From: Parachlamydiaceae bacterium
GTDB lineage: Bacteria; Chlamydiota; Chlamydiia; Chlamydiales; Parachlamydiaceae
NCBI GenBank assembly: GCA_013817115.1
Contig: JACDDG010000133.1
Coordinates: forward strand, 1-6,634
Direction of reading: 5' to 3'
Length of the DNA: 6,634 bases
The position numbers were made by a program, and so were the translations under genes. Each line of letters starts with the position of its first letter. Position 1 is the first letter of the stretch. Below the pieces are notes generated by a model, which had not been told where the DNA came from, did no database searches, and saw nothing but the letters and a program-made list of their open reading frames with translations. Positions 1 to 6,142 of this stretch are shown piece after piece.

Positions 1-58
1 CTTAATCCCGGGGCTTTCTCAAAGCCAAAAATCCAAAATTTGGACGCACTTCGGTATA
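1..58. repeat. Left arm of 58-bp long-range inverted repeat
   Basis: This arm is the reverse complement of 6516-6573 with a single mismatch (A at 37 opposite G at 6537). It contains two small internal palindromes: GGCTTT-CTC-AAAGCC at 12-26 and TCCAAA-A-TTTGGA at 32-44, the second of which is disturbed by the mismatch in the other arm. Similarity stops at position 59. The copy may extend left of the window, because it begins at base 1. No transposase or target duplication is visible, so it is best read as a dispersed palindromic repeat. Confidence 0.93.
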
Positions 59-242
59 AATGAAATTTCCCATTTTGGAAGTGGTCCGCATGCATGTATA
101 GGAAAAAAAGCGGCGGAGGCAGAAATTTTTACAATTTTGAAAAAAAATTTGTCAACCGTAACGCTGAGCACTAATGAACATTGCCGGAATTAGTGAGTAC
201 TTTTACTTTTCGTCCAAAGCATGATATCAACGTTACTTTCAG

Positions 243-449
243 GCAAAAATGAGTGTTTGGAATATGGCTCCGTATAGTCTCTGGGGGCTTTTTTAACGCA
301 GAGACACAAAAGGGAGGCAAGTCAGAAAAAAAGTTTTAAAAAACTCAATTTTTTTAGTTTTGCCTTCATCTGCGTCTTGCTTCTTCGCGTTTCTGCGTTA
401 AAAATTCGTGCCTTCATCTACTCACGGACTATACTCCAACATTTTTTCT
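243..449. repeat. Degraded MITE-like palindromic element
   Basis: The outer arms match imperfectly: GTATAGTC at 272-279 pairs with GACTATAC at 427-434, and the flanks (a run of A, TG, then GTTTGGA on the left; TCCAAC and ATTTTTT on the right) pair after a gap. The inner arms start with TTTAACGCAGAG at 292 and end with TTCTGCGTTAAA at 402. The region between contains A-runs and T-runs. The inner unit is related to the hairpin at 1921-2043 but in the opposite arrangement: here the TTTAAC ends point outward. No ORF lies inside. Boundaries are approximate and the arms have clearly diverged. Confidence 0.6.
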
Positions 450-467
450 ATAATAATTTAAAAAGGC

Positions 468-497
468 TTGCGACAAAATAAAGCAATCCTGTAGATT
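468..497 (+). promoter_or_regulatory. Probable promoter of tRNA-Arg
   Basis: TTGCGA (468-473), an 18-base spacer and TAGATT (492-497) would start transcription near 504, about 10 bases before the mature tRNA. A perfect TATAAT at 449-454 lies just upstream but lacks a good -35 box, so it is an alternative. A TTGACT at 504-509 was discounted because no -10 box follows at the right distance. Because the tRNA abuts the next gene, this promoter probably also drives the MBL hydrolase. Confidence 0.45.
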
Positions 498-513
498 AAG
501 AACTTGACTGCCT

Positions 514-588
514 GCACCGGTAGCTCAATTGGATAGAGCACCCGGCTACGAACCGGGAGGTTTAGAGGTTCGAACCCTCTCCGGTGCA
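514..588 (+). tRNA. tRNA-Arg (anticodon ACG)
   Basis: A full cloverleaf can be folded. The acceptor stem is GCACCGG (514-520) with CCGGTGC (581-587), and the discriminator is A588. The D stem is GCTC/GAGC, with the GGA in the D loop giving the A20 expected for arginine tRNAs. The anticodon stem is CCCGG/CCGGG with loop CTACGAA, so the anticodon is ACG at 548-550; the A is presumably edited to inosine to read CGU, CGC and CGA. The T arm is AGAGG-TTCGAAC-CCTCT. The variable region counts six bases, one more than usual for this type. CCA is not encoded and must be added after processing. The base after the discriminator is the first base of the next gene's ATG, leaving no spacer and no terminator between the two genes. 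Confidence 0.97.
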
Positions 589-1224
589 ATGATTTTTCAA
601 ACATTTGCCTCAGGGCCAGTAGCTACTAATGCTTATGTTGTTGCTTGTGAGAGCAGCGGCAAGGCAGCGATCATCGACCCGTCTCCAGGAAGCTTCGAGA
701 GCATCAAGCTGTTCCTAAAAAATAACAATTATATTCCCGATAAAATTTTAATCACTCATTCTCACTGGGATCATATTGCTGACGTTGCTAAGTGCAAACG
801 TGAATATGCAATTCCTGTATGGATCCATCCTTTGGATGCTCCTAATTTAGAAAGTCCCGGTGCAGATGGCTTGCAAGTCAGAATTCCTATTGAAGGGGTA
901 ATTCCGGATCATCTTTTTAATGAGGGTGATACATTTCCTATTGGTGATATAGAATTTCGGGTTATCCATACGCCTGGGCATTCTCCCGGTGGAGTCTGTT
1001 TTTATTCTGAGCACCTTAAAGTTTTGATTTCAGGAGACACATTATTCCGTGGATCTTTTGGAATATTGTCACTGCCGACTGCTCAGTCAGATTTGATGTG
1101 GAAATCGTTAAGCAACCTATGGCTTCTTCCCAAAGAAACTGTCGTTTATCCTGGGCATGGGCCGAGCACGACGATTGGTAGAGAAAATTGGCTTCCTGAA
1201 GCTCGAAAATTTTCTGAATACTGA
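589..1224 (+). CDS. Metallo-beta-lactamase-fold hydrolase, glyoxalase II-like
   Basis: This is a 211-residue zinc hydrolase of the metallo-beta-lactamase superfamily, close to the short YcbL/glyoxalase II-like group, presumably cytoplasmic and acting on a thioester or related ester. The visible metal ligands are H57-S-H59-W-D61-H62, H131 in TPGHSPGG, D150 in SGDTLF and H190 in YPGHG. The length fits the short group; full glyoxalase II has an extra C-terminal substrate domain that is absent here. After SGDTLFRGSFG the usual GRTD-type segment is replaced by ILSLPTA, so the substrate is uncertain. The start at 589 matches the family's usual N terminus (MIFQTF...TNAY). The frame stays open back to a TTG at 529, but that would mean translating the tRNA. 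There is no Shine-Dalgarno sequence at a usable distance: the only purine-rich run is in the T stem, 20 bases upstream. Expression therefore probably depends on the tRNA transcript and leaderless initiation. Persulfide dioxygenase is a less likely alternative. Confidence 0.92.
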   Translation: MIFQTFASGPVATNAYVVACESSGKAAIIDPSPGSFESIKLFLKNNNYIPDKILITHSHWDHIADVAKCKREYAIPVWIHPLDAPNLESPGADGLQVRIPIEGVIPDHLFNEGDTFPIGDIEFRVIHTPGHSPGGVCFYSEHLKVLISGDTLFRGSFGILSLPTAQSDLMWKSLSNLWLLPKETVVYPGHGPSTTIGRENWLPEARKFSEY

Positions 1225-1243
1225 TATTCTCTTTTCTGTTATT

Positions 1244-1265
1244 CTTGATCGTATCTGAGATCAAG
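1244..1265. other. Short hairpin between MBL hydrolase and peroxiredoxin
   Basis: CTTGATC (1244-1250) and GATCAAG (1259-1265) form a perfect 7-bp stem around an 8-base loop in the 81-bp gap. No T-run follows, so it is not a standard intrinsic terminator. It may attenuate, stabilise the upstream mRNA end or be an operator; the sequence does not decide. No clear promoter for the peroxiredoxin is visible in the gap. Confidence 0.4.
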
Positions 1266-1305
1266 CCCTCCCATAACATTAAAATCAAATCAAGGAGTTT
1301 TCTGC

Positions 1306-1902
1306 ATGGATCAATTAATCGGCCATCCAGCCCCACATTTCAGTGCTAAAGCAGTTGTTTCCGGAGAAATCGTCAGTGATTTTTCTTTAGATACATTCCG
1401 TGGAAAATATGTCGTATTTTTCTTCTATCCGCTCGATTTTACTTTTGTTTGTCCAACAGAGTTGCATGCATTCCAGGACCAGCTTGAAGAATTTGAAAAA
1501 CGCGATACAGAGCTTATTGCTTGCTCCGTTGACAGCTGTTATACTCACCTAGCTTGGTTGCGTACTCCAAAAGAAAAAGGTGGAATCGAGGGAGTTGATT
1601 TTCCATTGGTTTCAGATCTTCAAAAGACAATTTCTAAAGACTATGGCGTTTTCATGGCTAAAGAGGGGATTTCATTGCGAGGGCTGTTTATTTTAGATCG
1701 TGAAGGTATTATCCGTCACCAAACAGTTAATGACCTTCCTATAGGACGTTCTGTCGATGAAGTGCTTAGAACCTTGGATGCCTTGATTAGTTTTGATGCT
1801 CACGGCGAGGTTTGCCCTGCAAACTGGAAAGTCGGGATGCGTTCGATGAAGCCTACTAAAGAAGGCCTTGAAAAGTACTACCTTAAGACAGCTCAAGAAT
1901 AA
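1306..1902 (+). CDS. ahpC: Typical 2-Cys peroxiredoxin (AhpC/Prx1 type)
   Basis: This 198-residue cytoplasmic thiol peroxidase reduces hydrogen peroxide, organic hydroperoxides and probably peroxynitrite, using a thioredoxin- or AhpF-type reductant that is not encoded here. The peroxidatic cysteine is C49 in the signature PLDFTFVCPTE, with P42 and T46 of the active-site motif. R125 in LRGLF fits the conserved catalytic arginine. The resolving cysteine is C170 in EVCPANW, as in typical dimeric 2-Cys enzymes. The eukaryotic GGLG hyperoxidation motif reads GGIE, and the C-terminal YF becomes YY (191-192), which suggests a more peroxide-resistant enzyme (inference). Length is normal for the family. 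The start is supported by AAGGAG at 1292-1297, eight bases before the ATG. It lies 81 bp after the MBL hydrolase on the same strand and may be co-transcribed with it. The symbol could equally be tsaA; the family call is secure. Confidence 0.96.
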   Translation: MDQLIGHPAPHFSAKAVVSGEIVSDFSLDTFRGKYVVFFFYPLDFTFVCPTELHAFQDQLEEFEKRDTELIACSVDSCYTHLAWLRTPKEKGGIEGVDFPLVSDLQKTISKDYGVFMAKEGISLRGLFILDREGIIRHQTVNDLPIGRSVDEVLRTLDALISFDAHGEVCPANWKVGMRSMKPTKEGLEKYYLKTAQE

Positions 1903-1920
1903 CTTGCGAAATATTAAGCG

Positions 1921-2043
1921 GAGTTACTTACCTGTTCTTTGAGTTTCTTTACATCTTTGCGCCTTTGCGTTAAAATTTATAGGCTCCGGGTTTAACGCAA
2001 AGGCGCAAAGAAGCAAAGAAACGCAAAGAACAGGTAGTAACTC
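1921..2043. repeat. Long imperfect hairpin of a dispersed repeat family
   Basis: Arms at 1921-1974 and 1991-2043 pair over about 53 bases with a few mismatches and one bulge, around a 16-base loop. The right arm begins TTTAACGCAAAGGCGCAAAG and is rich in GCAAAGAA units. It sits in the 202-bp gap between the peroxiredoxin and the minus-strand gene at 2105, so transcripts from either side would fold it and it could act as a bidirectional terminator or mRNA-end stabiliser. There is no long T-run on either side. Its unit resembles the inner arms at 292-402; the arm ending at 402, read in reverse, aligns well over its first 28 bases or so. Confidence 0.9.
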
Positions 2044-2104
2044 AGCTACTGTGCCGCAAAGCTAGGCATCAACCACGCGTACCCTTTAAAACTTTGCCAC
2101 AATC

Positions 2105-2488
2105 CTACGTAAGATAATCATAAAGGTCTGCTTCTGTCGTGATAAAAATACTATGGTAGATAGCGCAAAGCGCGGTTGTAGTCCCGATAATTTCGCTATT
2201 GCCAACTCCGGGCATACAAATTGCCGAAATTTTGGATATTGTACTTTGGGTATAGAGTAAATTCATCCCAAATTTATAATCTTGCAAACTAAACCCTTCT
2301 TCTTGCACACGAAAAAAAATTAAATTTCGATGGTAAAGAAGGGCCTGAACTGCAAAGTGCAAGCCGTTGCTGTTGATAGGGGCATTCCCAAAATAATCAA
2401 CAAGCTGCTCAAGGTCCTTGCAAAAATAAGCTGATTGAAAATCACCTTTTTCAGCTTCTCCGAAAAGCACTATGAGATAAGGTTCCAT
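2105..2488 (-). CDS. Small protein of unknown function
   Basis: I do not recognise this 127-residue protein with confidence. It has no signal peptide or clear membrane segment and looks like a compact soluble alpha/beta protein. Blocks that look conserved are LFGEAEKGDF near the N terminus, HFAVQALLYHRNLIFFRVQEEG (split here as HFAVQAL at 44-50 and FFRVQEEGF at 58-66), ICMPGVGNSEIIG at 90-102 and ITTEADLYDYL at the very end. The start is supported by AAGGTGA shortly before the ATG, the same ribosome binding site type as recJ's. A good promoter (2568-2596) and a leader with an inverted repeat (2515-2548) precede it, so it appears to be a regulated stand-alone gene. It converges with the peroxiredoxin and diverges from recJ. 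That it is a real gene is likely; the function is open. Confidence 0.82.
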   Translation of the reverse strand: MEPYLIVLFGEAEKGDFQSAYFCKDLEQLVDYFGNAPINSNGLHFAVQALLYHRNLIFFRVQEEGFSLQDYKFGMNLLYTQSTISKISAICMPGVGNSEIIGTTTALCAIYHSIFITTEADLYDYLT

Positions 2489-2514
2489 GCTTCACCTTAA
2501 GTTAAAATAAGGGA

Positions 2515-2548
2515 ACTGTTCAACTTTTTTGGATACCATTTGAACAGT
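2515..2548. promoter_or_regulatory. Inverted repeat in leader of the 2105-2488 gene
   Basis: ACTGTTCAA (2515-2523) and TTGAACAGT (2540-2548) form a perfect 9-bp inverted repeat with a 16-base spacer. It falls between the predicted transcription start (near 2561) and the ribosome binding site of the minus-strand gene. It could be an operator for a dimeric repressor or an RNA hairpin in the leader. A GGATATCC palindrome follows at 2551-2558. No protein that might bind it can be named. Confidence 0.55.
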
Positions 2549-2567
2549 AAGGATATCCTGATACTTT

Positions 2568-2596
2568 ATTTTAGCATATTTTAATAAATTTAACAA
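2568..2596 (-). promoter_or_regulatory. Promoter of the 2105-2488 gene
   Basis: Read on the minus strand, TTGTTA (2591-2596), a 17-base spacer and TAAAAT (2568-2573) make a good housekeeping-sigma promoter in very AT-rich DNA. Transcription would start near 2561 and give a leader of about 73 bases containing the 2515-2548 inverted repeat. Confidence 0.6.
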
Positions 2597-2845
2597 TTAA
2601 TGATATAAATTATTTCTGAAATTTGGTAAATAATAAGAATGACTGGTATGCCAGACGCGACCCTTATTTGACCGCGAGGACAACGAAGGCAACAGGAACA
2701 TCGAAAAAAAATAGCAAAGACGGCAATAATGATTTAATATTGTGACGACTGGTTCTGGGAAAGATCCTTTTCGTCTCCATCGCTATTGTTCTTGGCTTGT
2801 CTCTTTCCTTACGATTTACTTACTATTATTGTTTTAAGGTGATTT

Positions 2846-4609
2846 ATGCTTTCCTGGAAAAATAACGAAGACCCCATTTGGGTGTATCCAAAAAGTGACT
2901 TGCCTTTGAAAGAAAGCATTATCAAAGAGTTTAAGCTCCACCCCATTATTGCACAAATTTTAGTCAATAGAGGCTTCACTTCACTTGATGAAATTCACGA
3001 TTTTCTCTATGCAAAGCTGCCGGATCTTCACGATCCCTTTTTAATGGCTGAAATGCCCCAAGCGGTAGAGCGGGTATGTAAAGCGTTGCGTGAAGGCGAA
3101 AACATTCTCATTTATGGTGATAATGATGTAGATGGAATGACTGGAACAGCGCTCTTGACCGAGTTTTTGCAATATATCGGAGCAAATGTCTATTTTTATG
3201 TCTCTACTCGTACGGCTTTGCGTCAGCGTTTAATCGTGGAAGCTCTGGAATATGCTCTGAAAAATAATTGTAAGTTGCTGATTACTGTTGATTGTGGAAT
3301 TACTGCGGCTGAAGAGATTGCTCAAGTGGTTGAGCAAGGGGTCGATGTAATCGTTACTGATCACCATGAGCCAACTGATAAAATCCCTCATTGCATAGCT
3401 ACGTTAAATCCTAAATTGCTAAATAATTCCTATCCAAATCGCGATCTCACTGGCGTTGGAGTCGCATTTAAATTCGCCCATGGTATTATCAACCAATTAG
3501 TCGCAGAAAATAAAATTTCGCCGAAAAAAGTTGATCTTAAGCGCTATCTAGACTTGGTTGCCTTAGGGACTATTTCAGATATGGGGGCATTAGTCGGAGA
3601 AAACCGGATTTTGGTCCGTTACGGGTTAAGGCAACTGCGTAAAACGAAGAGAAATGGCCTACTTAAGTTAATGACTATTTCAGATGTCGATTTAAACGAG
3701 CTTTCCGCCTTTGATATCGCCTCAAAGATCGCTCCGCGCCTTAACAGTCTAGGGCGCATCGATGATCCTCAGAAGGGCGTTCAAATGCTCCTGGTGCGAA
3801 ATGTCGTCATGGCTGAGAAGTTAGCTATTGAGCTAGATCTTAATAATATTGAAAGGCAGAAGATTGAGCGAACGATGAGTAGTGAGGCGGAAAGTATTAT
3901 TGCCATGGATCCAGATATCCTCAAACATAAGGCGATCATTTTACATTCTGAGAAGTGGCATCCTGGAATTATTGCTATCCTCTCTGCTAGAATCTCACGC
4001 CACTACAACAAGCCGGTAATTATTATTGCTATTGAAAACGGTGTTGGAAAAGGCTCGTTGCGTTCGATACCGGAATTTCCGATTCTTCCTCATCTAAAAA
4101 ATTGCTCAGACATTTTGTTAAATTTCGGGGGGCATGATTTTGCTGCAGGGATGTCTATTAAAGAGTCAAATCTCGAAGAATTTAAAAGACGTTTCATAGA
4201 AGCTGCAGACAAAGAGTTAACTGAAAATGACGTGATGACTAAGCTTTTTCTTGACTCAGAGGTTCATTTTGATGAATTGACTTTTGATTTTATGGAGTCA
4301 ATGCGTTTATTAGAACCTTACGGCAACGGGAACTATCCCCCCGTCCTCTATTGCAATGCCAAGCAAGCATGGCCCCCGAAAGTAGTTGGAAGAACGCACC
4401 TTAAGTTTTATTTACTCGAGTATTTTGATGCCGAACTTCGTAGCGGGGAAAGAATGCTTGAAGGAATTGCTTTTGGAAGGGCATCTGAGAGCCCTAGTTT
4501 GAGAAAAAGAAATCTTTCCCTAGAAGTGGCCTTTACTCCGCAGGTGAATAACTATCAGGGGCCAAGCATACAACTCATGGTTCGCGGATTTAGACCGCGA
4601 CCAGAGTAA
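2846..4609 (+). CDS. recJ: Single-stranded-DNA-specific 5'-3' exonuclease RecJ
   Basis: RecJ degrades single-stranded DNA from the 5' end in RecFOR recombination, mismatch repair and base-excision repair, using Mn/Mg ions in the cytoplasm. The 587 residues match the usual family length. The DHH domain shows GDNDVDG (91-97), TVDCG with D149, TDHH (171-174), NPKL (188-191), LTGVGVAFKF (201-210) and ISDM with D245. APRLNSLGRIDDP (297-308) follows. The DHHA1 domain shows WHPGI (371-375), GKGSLRS (401-407) and the nucleic-acid-binding GGHDFAAGMS (428-437). LEPYGNGN (489-496) opens the C-terminal OB-fold. Between motif I and TVDCG the usual proline and GYGL sequence is replaced by YVSTRTALRQRLI (118-130). 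The start has AAGGTG at 2836-2841. The gene stands alone, converging on the lipase-like gene with 32 bp between. All catalytic motifs are present and the call is secure. Confidence 0.97.
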   Translation: MLSWKNNEDPIWVYPKSDLPLKESIIKEFKLHPIIAQILVNRGFTSLDEIHDFLYAKLPDLHDPFLMAEMPQAVERVCKALREGENILIYGDNDVDGMTGTALLTEFLQYIGANVYFYVSTRTALRQRLIVEALEYALKNNCKLLITVDCGITAAEEIAQVVEQGVDVIVTDHHEPTDKIPHCIATLNPKLLNNSYPNRDLTGVGVAFKFAHGIINQLVAENKISPKKVDLKRYLDLVALGTISDMGALVGENRILVRYGLRQLRKTKRNGLLKLMTISDVDLNELSAFDIASKIAPRLNSLGRIDDPQKGVQMLLVRNVVMAEKLAIELDLNNIERQKIERTMSSEAESIIAMDPDILKHKAIILHSEKWHPGIIAILSARISRHYNKPVIIIAIENGVGKGSLRSIPEFPILPHLKNCSDILLNFGGHDFAAGMSIKESNLEEFKRRFIEAADKELTENDVMTKLFLDSEVHFDELTFDFMESMRLLEPYGNGNYPPVLYCNAKQAWPPKVVGRTHLKFYLLEYFDAELRSGERMLEGIAFGRASESPSLRKRNLSLEVAFTPQVNNYQGPSIQLMVRGFRPRPE

Positions 4610-4641
4610 AGTAGCTCCAGAAAAGAACATATATTTTAAGT

Positions 4642-5910
4642 TTAAAGATCTGGAGGGGGTGGGGATGAGTAATATTGATTTATAAAATCCTTGCCATGCG
4701 AAGTAATAATTTCTCCGTATGTTTCTCCATAAAGTAAATGATCGATGAACGGGATTCCATAATAGCTTCCCACGTAAACAATATGAGCGTTGTCATTAAA
4801 AAACGCACTAATACGGCTGATGGGGTCCAAAAGTGTGATACCATCCCTGACGCTGATGTAGTTAGTGACAGAACGAAATCCTTGATCAGGGATGATTGTA
4901 GGCGATCCAAATGTGATGACCTTAATCATTTTTTGCTCTTCGGGGGTGAGCAAATATTTTGCGGAATATGTATTTGTTCCGCCGATGCTATGGGCGTAAT
5001 GGATAACTAGGCCGTCGGATTCTGTGCCTCCAATTTCGGCAATCAATGATTTCCATATTTTTGCGATTGCGATTGCTTGCGGTGAAGTATAGCCTAGTTT
5101 GCTCAGCGAAGACTTGAGGATATCCCATGATAGTCCTTCAGTGGGTTGACACACATAATGAATTGAAGTGTCTCCGTGTCCTTGTGAGATTTTTTCAATA
5201 GAGTTATGATAATCTTCTTTGACGTTTAAAATTCCATTTATGAATGAAATTCTGACTTTATCGTTGGCTTCTTTTTTTACCAAAGTTCCGCTTTGTAGAG
5301 GGTAGTTGCCGCAATCAACGAGGTGCCAAATGTAATGGCCAAAAGGTTCTTTCTTCGAGGAATCTCCGATTTCCTGAACATACTGCACTTCTGGGAAAAA
5401 ATAAGCTTTGATATAATCTAAAATGCCATAAGTTGGTGTAAGCGATGAAACGGTGATGCCGCTTTCAATCGTTGTTTTTTTGAGGCGAGTGGTTTCGTCT
5501 TCATAGAAATATTCATGTTGAATATAATAGGGGCCATCTTCCCATTTCCATTCAGTTTCTCTTTCAAGTCTACCTGATTCATCATAGTGAAAAGTTTGGG
5601 AAATTAAAGTATTTCCATCTTCATCTGCCATGGATTTAGAGGTAATTAAATGGTCAAATTCCGGGTGCCACTCAATATGTTCAGTAAAAGTTGTCTCCTT
5701 GGATTCTGCAAAATCATTTTCCGGATCACTATCTGAAATAATATCTGTGCGTACCGTTTCTATTGCACAGAGTCTGTCAAGGCTATCATAGTGTGAAAGT
5801 GTTTTTAGAGTCGGTATTTCTGTTGAGTAAGCTAAGCCAGGAATTAAAAAGGTAAATAGAGAAACAAAAGTCGGGATAAAAGAAATGAAGTGATTTGTGG
5901 TCTTATTCAT
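4642..5910 (-). CDS. Secreted YD-repeat/lipase-like protein
   Basis: This 422-residue protein has a probable Sec signal peptide: polar N terminus, hydrophobic core at 8-26, and cleavage after LAYS near residue 29. Residues 38-150 hold degenerate YD (RHS-type) repeats: HYDSLDRL, HYDESGRLERETEW and YFYEDETTRLKK. Residues 280-410 resemble an alpha/beta-hydrolase: IHYAHSIGG (303-311) is a nucleophile elbow with candidate S308 but alanine in place of the first glycine of GxSxG, followed by VITFGSPTIIP (331-341), as in lipases. The acid may be D356 (SVRDG) or D362, and the histidine H376, H391 or H405. The protein ends in a proline run, SSPPPPDL. The combination resembles the C-terminal part of chlamydial RHS/YD proteins; DUF687 would be worth comparing (unverified). 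It could be an exported lipase, esterase or effector. It has its own promoter at 5957-5984 but no clear ribosome binding site. Enzymatic activity is not proven. Confidence 0.85.
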   Translation of the reverse strand: MNKTTNHFISFIPTFVSLFTFLIPGLAYSTEIPTLKTLSHYDSLDRLCAIETVRTDIISDSDPENDFAESKETTFTEHIEWHPEFDHLITSKSMADEDGNTLISQTFHYDESGRLERETEWKWEDGPYYIQHEYFYEDETTRLKKTTIESGITVSSLTPTYGILDYIKAYFFPEVQYVQEIGDSSKKEPFGHYIWHLVDCGNYPLQSGTLVKKEANDKVRISFINGILNVKEDYHNSIEKISQGHGDTSIHYVCQPTEGLSWDILKSSLSKLGYTSPQAIAIAKIWKSLIAEIGGTESDGLVIHYAHSIGGTNTYSAKYLLTPEEQKMIKVITFGSPTIIPDQGFRSVTNYISVRDGITLLDPISRISAFFNDNAHIVYVGSYYGIPFIDHLLYGETYGEIITSHGKDFINQYYSSPPPPDL

Positions 5911-5956
5911 TATGTTATGTTACTTTTGGTTTTGTGTTGATATTCATGATGAGCTT

Positions 5957-5984
5957 ATTGTACAAAAAAACAAAAATAAGTCAA
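5957..5984 (-). promoter_or_regulatory. Strong sigma70-type promoter of the lipase-like gene
   Basis: On the minus strand, TTGACT (5979-5984), a 16-base T-rich spacer and TACAAT (5957-5962) differ from consensus by one base in each box. Transcription would start near 5949, giving a leader of about 39 bases. The leader lacks a clear Shine-Dalgarno sequence before the ATG at 5910, so strong transcription is paired with weak or unusual initiation. Confidence 0.78.
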
Positions 5985-6054
5985 AGCGAAGAATTCGAAT
6001 ATTGGGATTTGAAATGTAGCACGTCATTTTTATGCAGCGCCTTACGTAACCTCA

Positions 6055-6133
6055 AGATCTTCGAAGCGATCATAGCGAGGCATTTTTTTCTTTGCAGATC
6101 GACTCGCAACGACAAAATTTGCCTCGAATATCT
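6055..6133. repeat. REP-like imperfect palindrome
   Basis: CGAGGCA (6076-6082) and TGCCTCG (6120-6126) form a perfect 7-bp arm, with T-rich and A-rich tracts inside that also pair. AGATCTTCGAA on the left (6055 on) meets AATATCT on the right, suggesting a longer palindrome that lost about 14 bases. GTCGTTGCGAG on the minus strand and GAAGCGATC on the plus strand resemble the widespread dispersed hairpin with TCATTGCGAG and GAAGCAATC ends. It lies downstream of the rhodanese and could end its transcript. Confidence 0.5.
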
Positions 6134-6142
6134 ACCCTTACT

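Larger units (their letters stand above)
59..513. other. Gene-free region with hairpins and tRNA promoter
   Basis: No convincing coding sequence is seen here. ATG-started frames at 174 and 249 give only 16 and 15 residues and lack a good ribosome binding site. The stretch holds a hairpin (CACTAAT at 169-175 with ATTAGTG at 189-195, 13-base loop), then a degraded palindromic element at about 243-449, then the probable tRNA promoter. The hairpin is not followed by a T-run, so it does not look like a simple terminator. Confidence 0.7.
2489..2845. other. Divergent intergenic region upstream of recJ
   Basis: These 357 bp hold, from left to right: the leader and promoter of the minus-strand gene, a very AT-rich stretch (about 2560-2640), and a more mixed stretch (about 2640-2800) that contains a CTGG-TATG-CCAG hairpin near 2644 but no gene I can support. 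A 31-codon GTG frame at 2742-2837 ends at the recJ ribosome binding site but has no ribosome binding site of its own. A weak promoter for recJ may be TTGTCT (2797-2802), an 18-base spacer and TACTAT (2821-2826), giving a very short leader. Confidence 0.6.

Noticed and set aside
529..588. Upstream TTG extension of the MBL hydrolase frame through the tRNA
   Set aside because: The extension is the tRNA sequence itself, lacks a ribosome binding site, and the family N terminus matches the ATG at 589.
1016..1336. 106-residue minus-strand frame across the hydrolase/peroxiredoxin junction
   Set aside because: It is antisense to two well-supported genes and resembles no family.
2742..2837. 31-codon GTG frame with a hydrophobic tail ending at the recJ ribosome binding site
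   Set aside because: It has no ribosome binding site, the hydrophobicity may come from T-rich DNA, and it is too short to support without conservation.
4615..4655. CTCCAG/CTGGAG inverted repeat between recJ and the lipase-like gene as a terminator
   Set aside because: The stem is only 6 bp, the loop is 29 bases, no T-run follows, and the right half lies inside the convergent coding sequence.
4738..5010. 90-residue plus-strand frame inside the lipase-like gene
   Set aside because: It is antisense to a gene with signal peptide and domain motifs and shows no features of its own.
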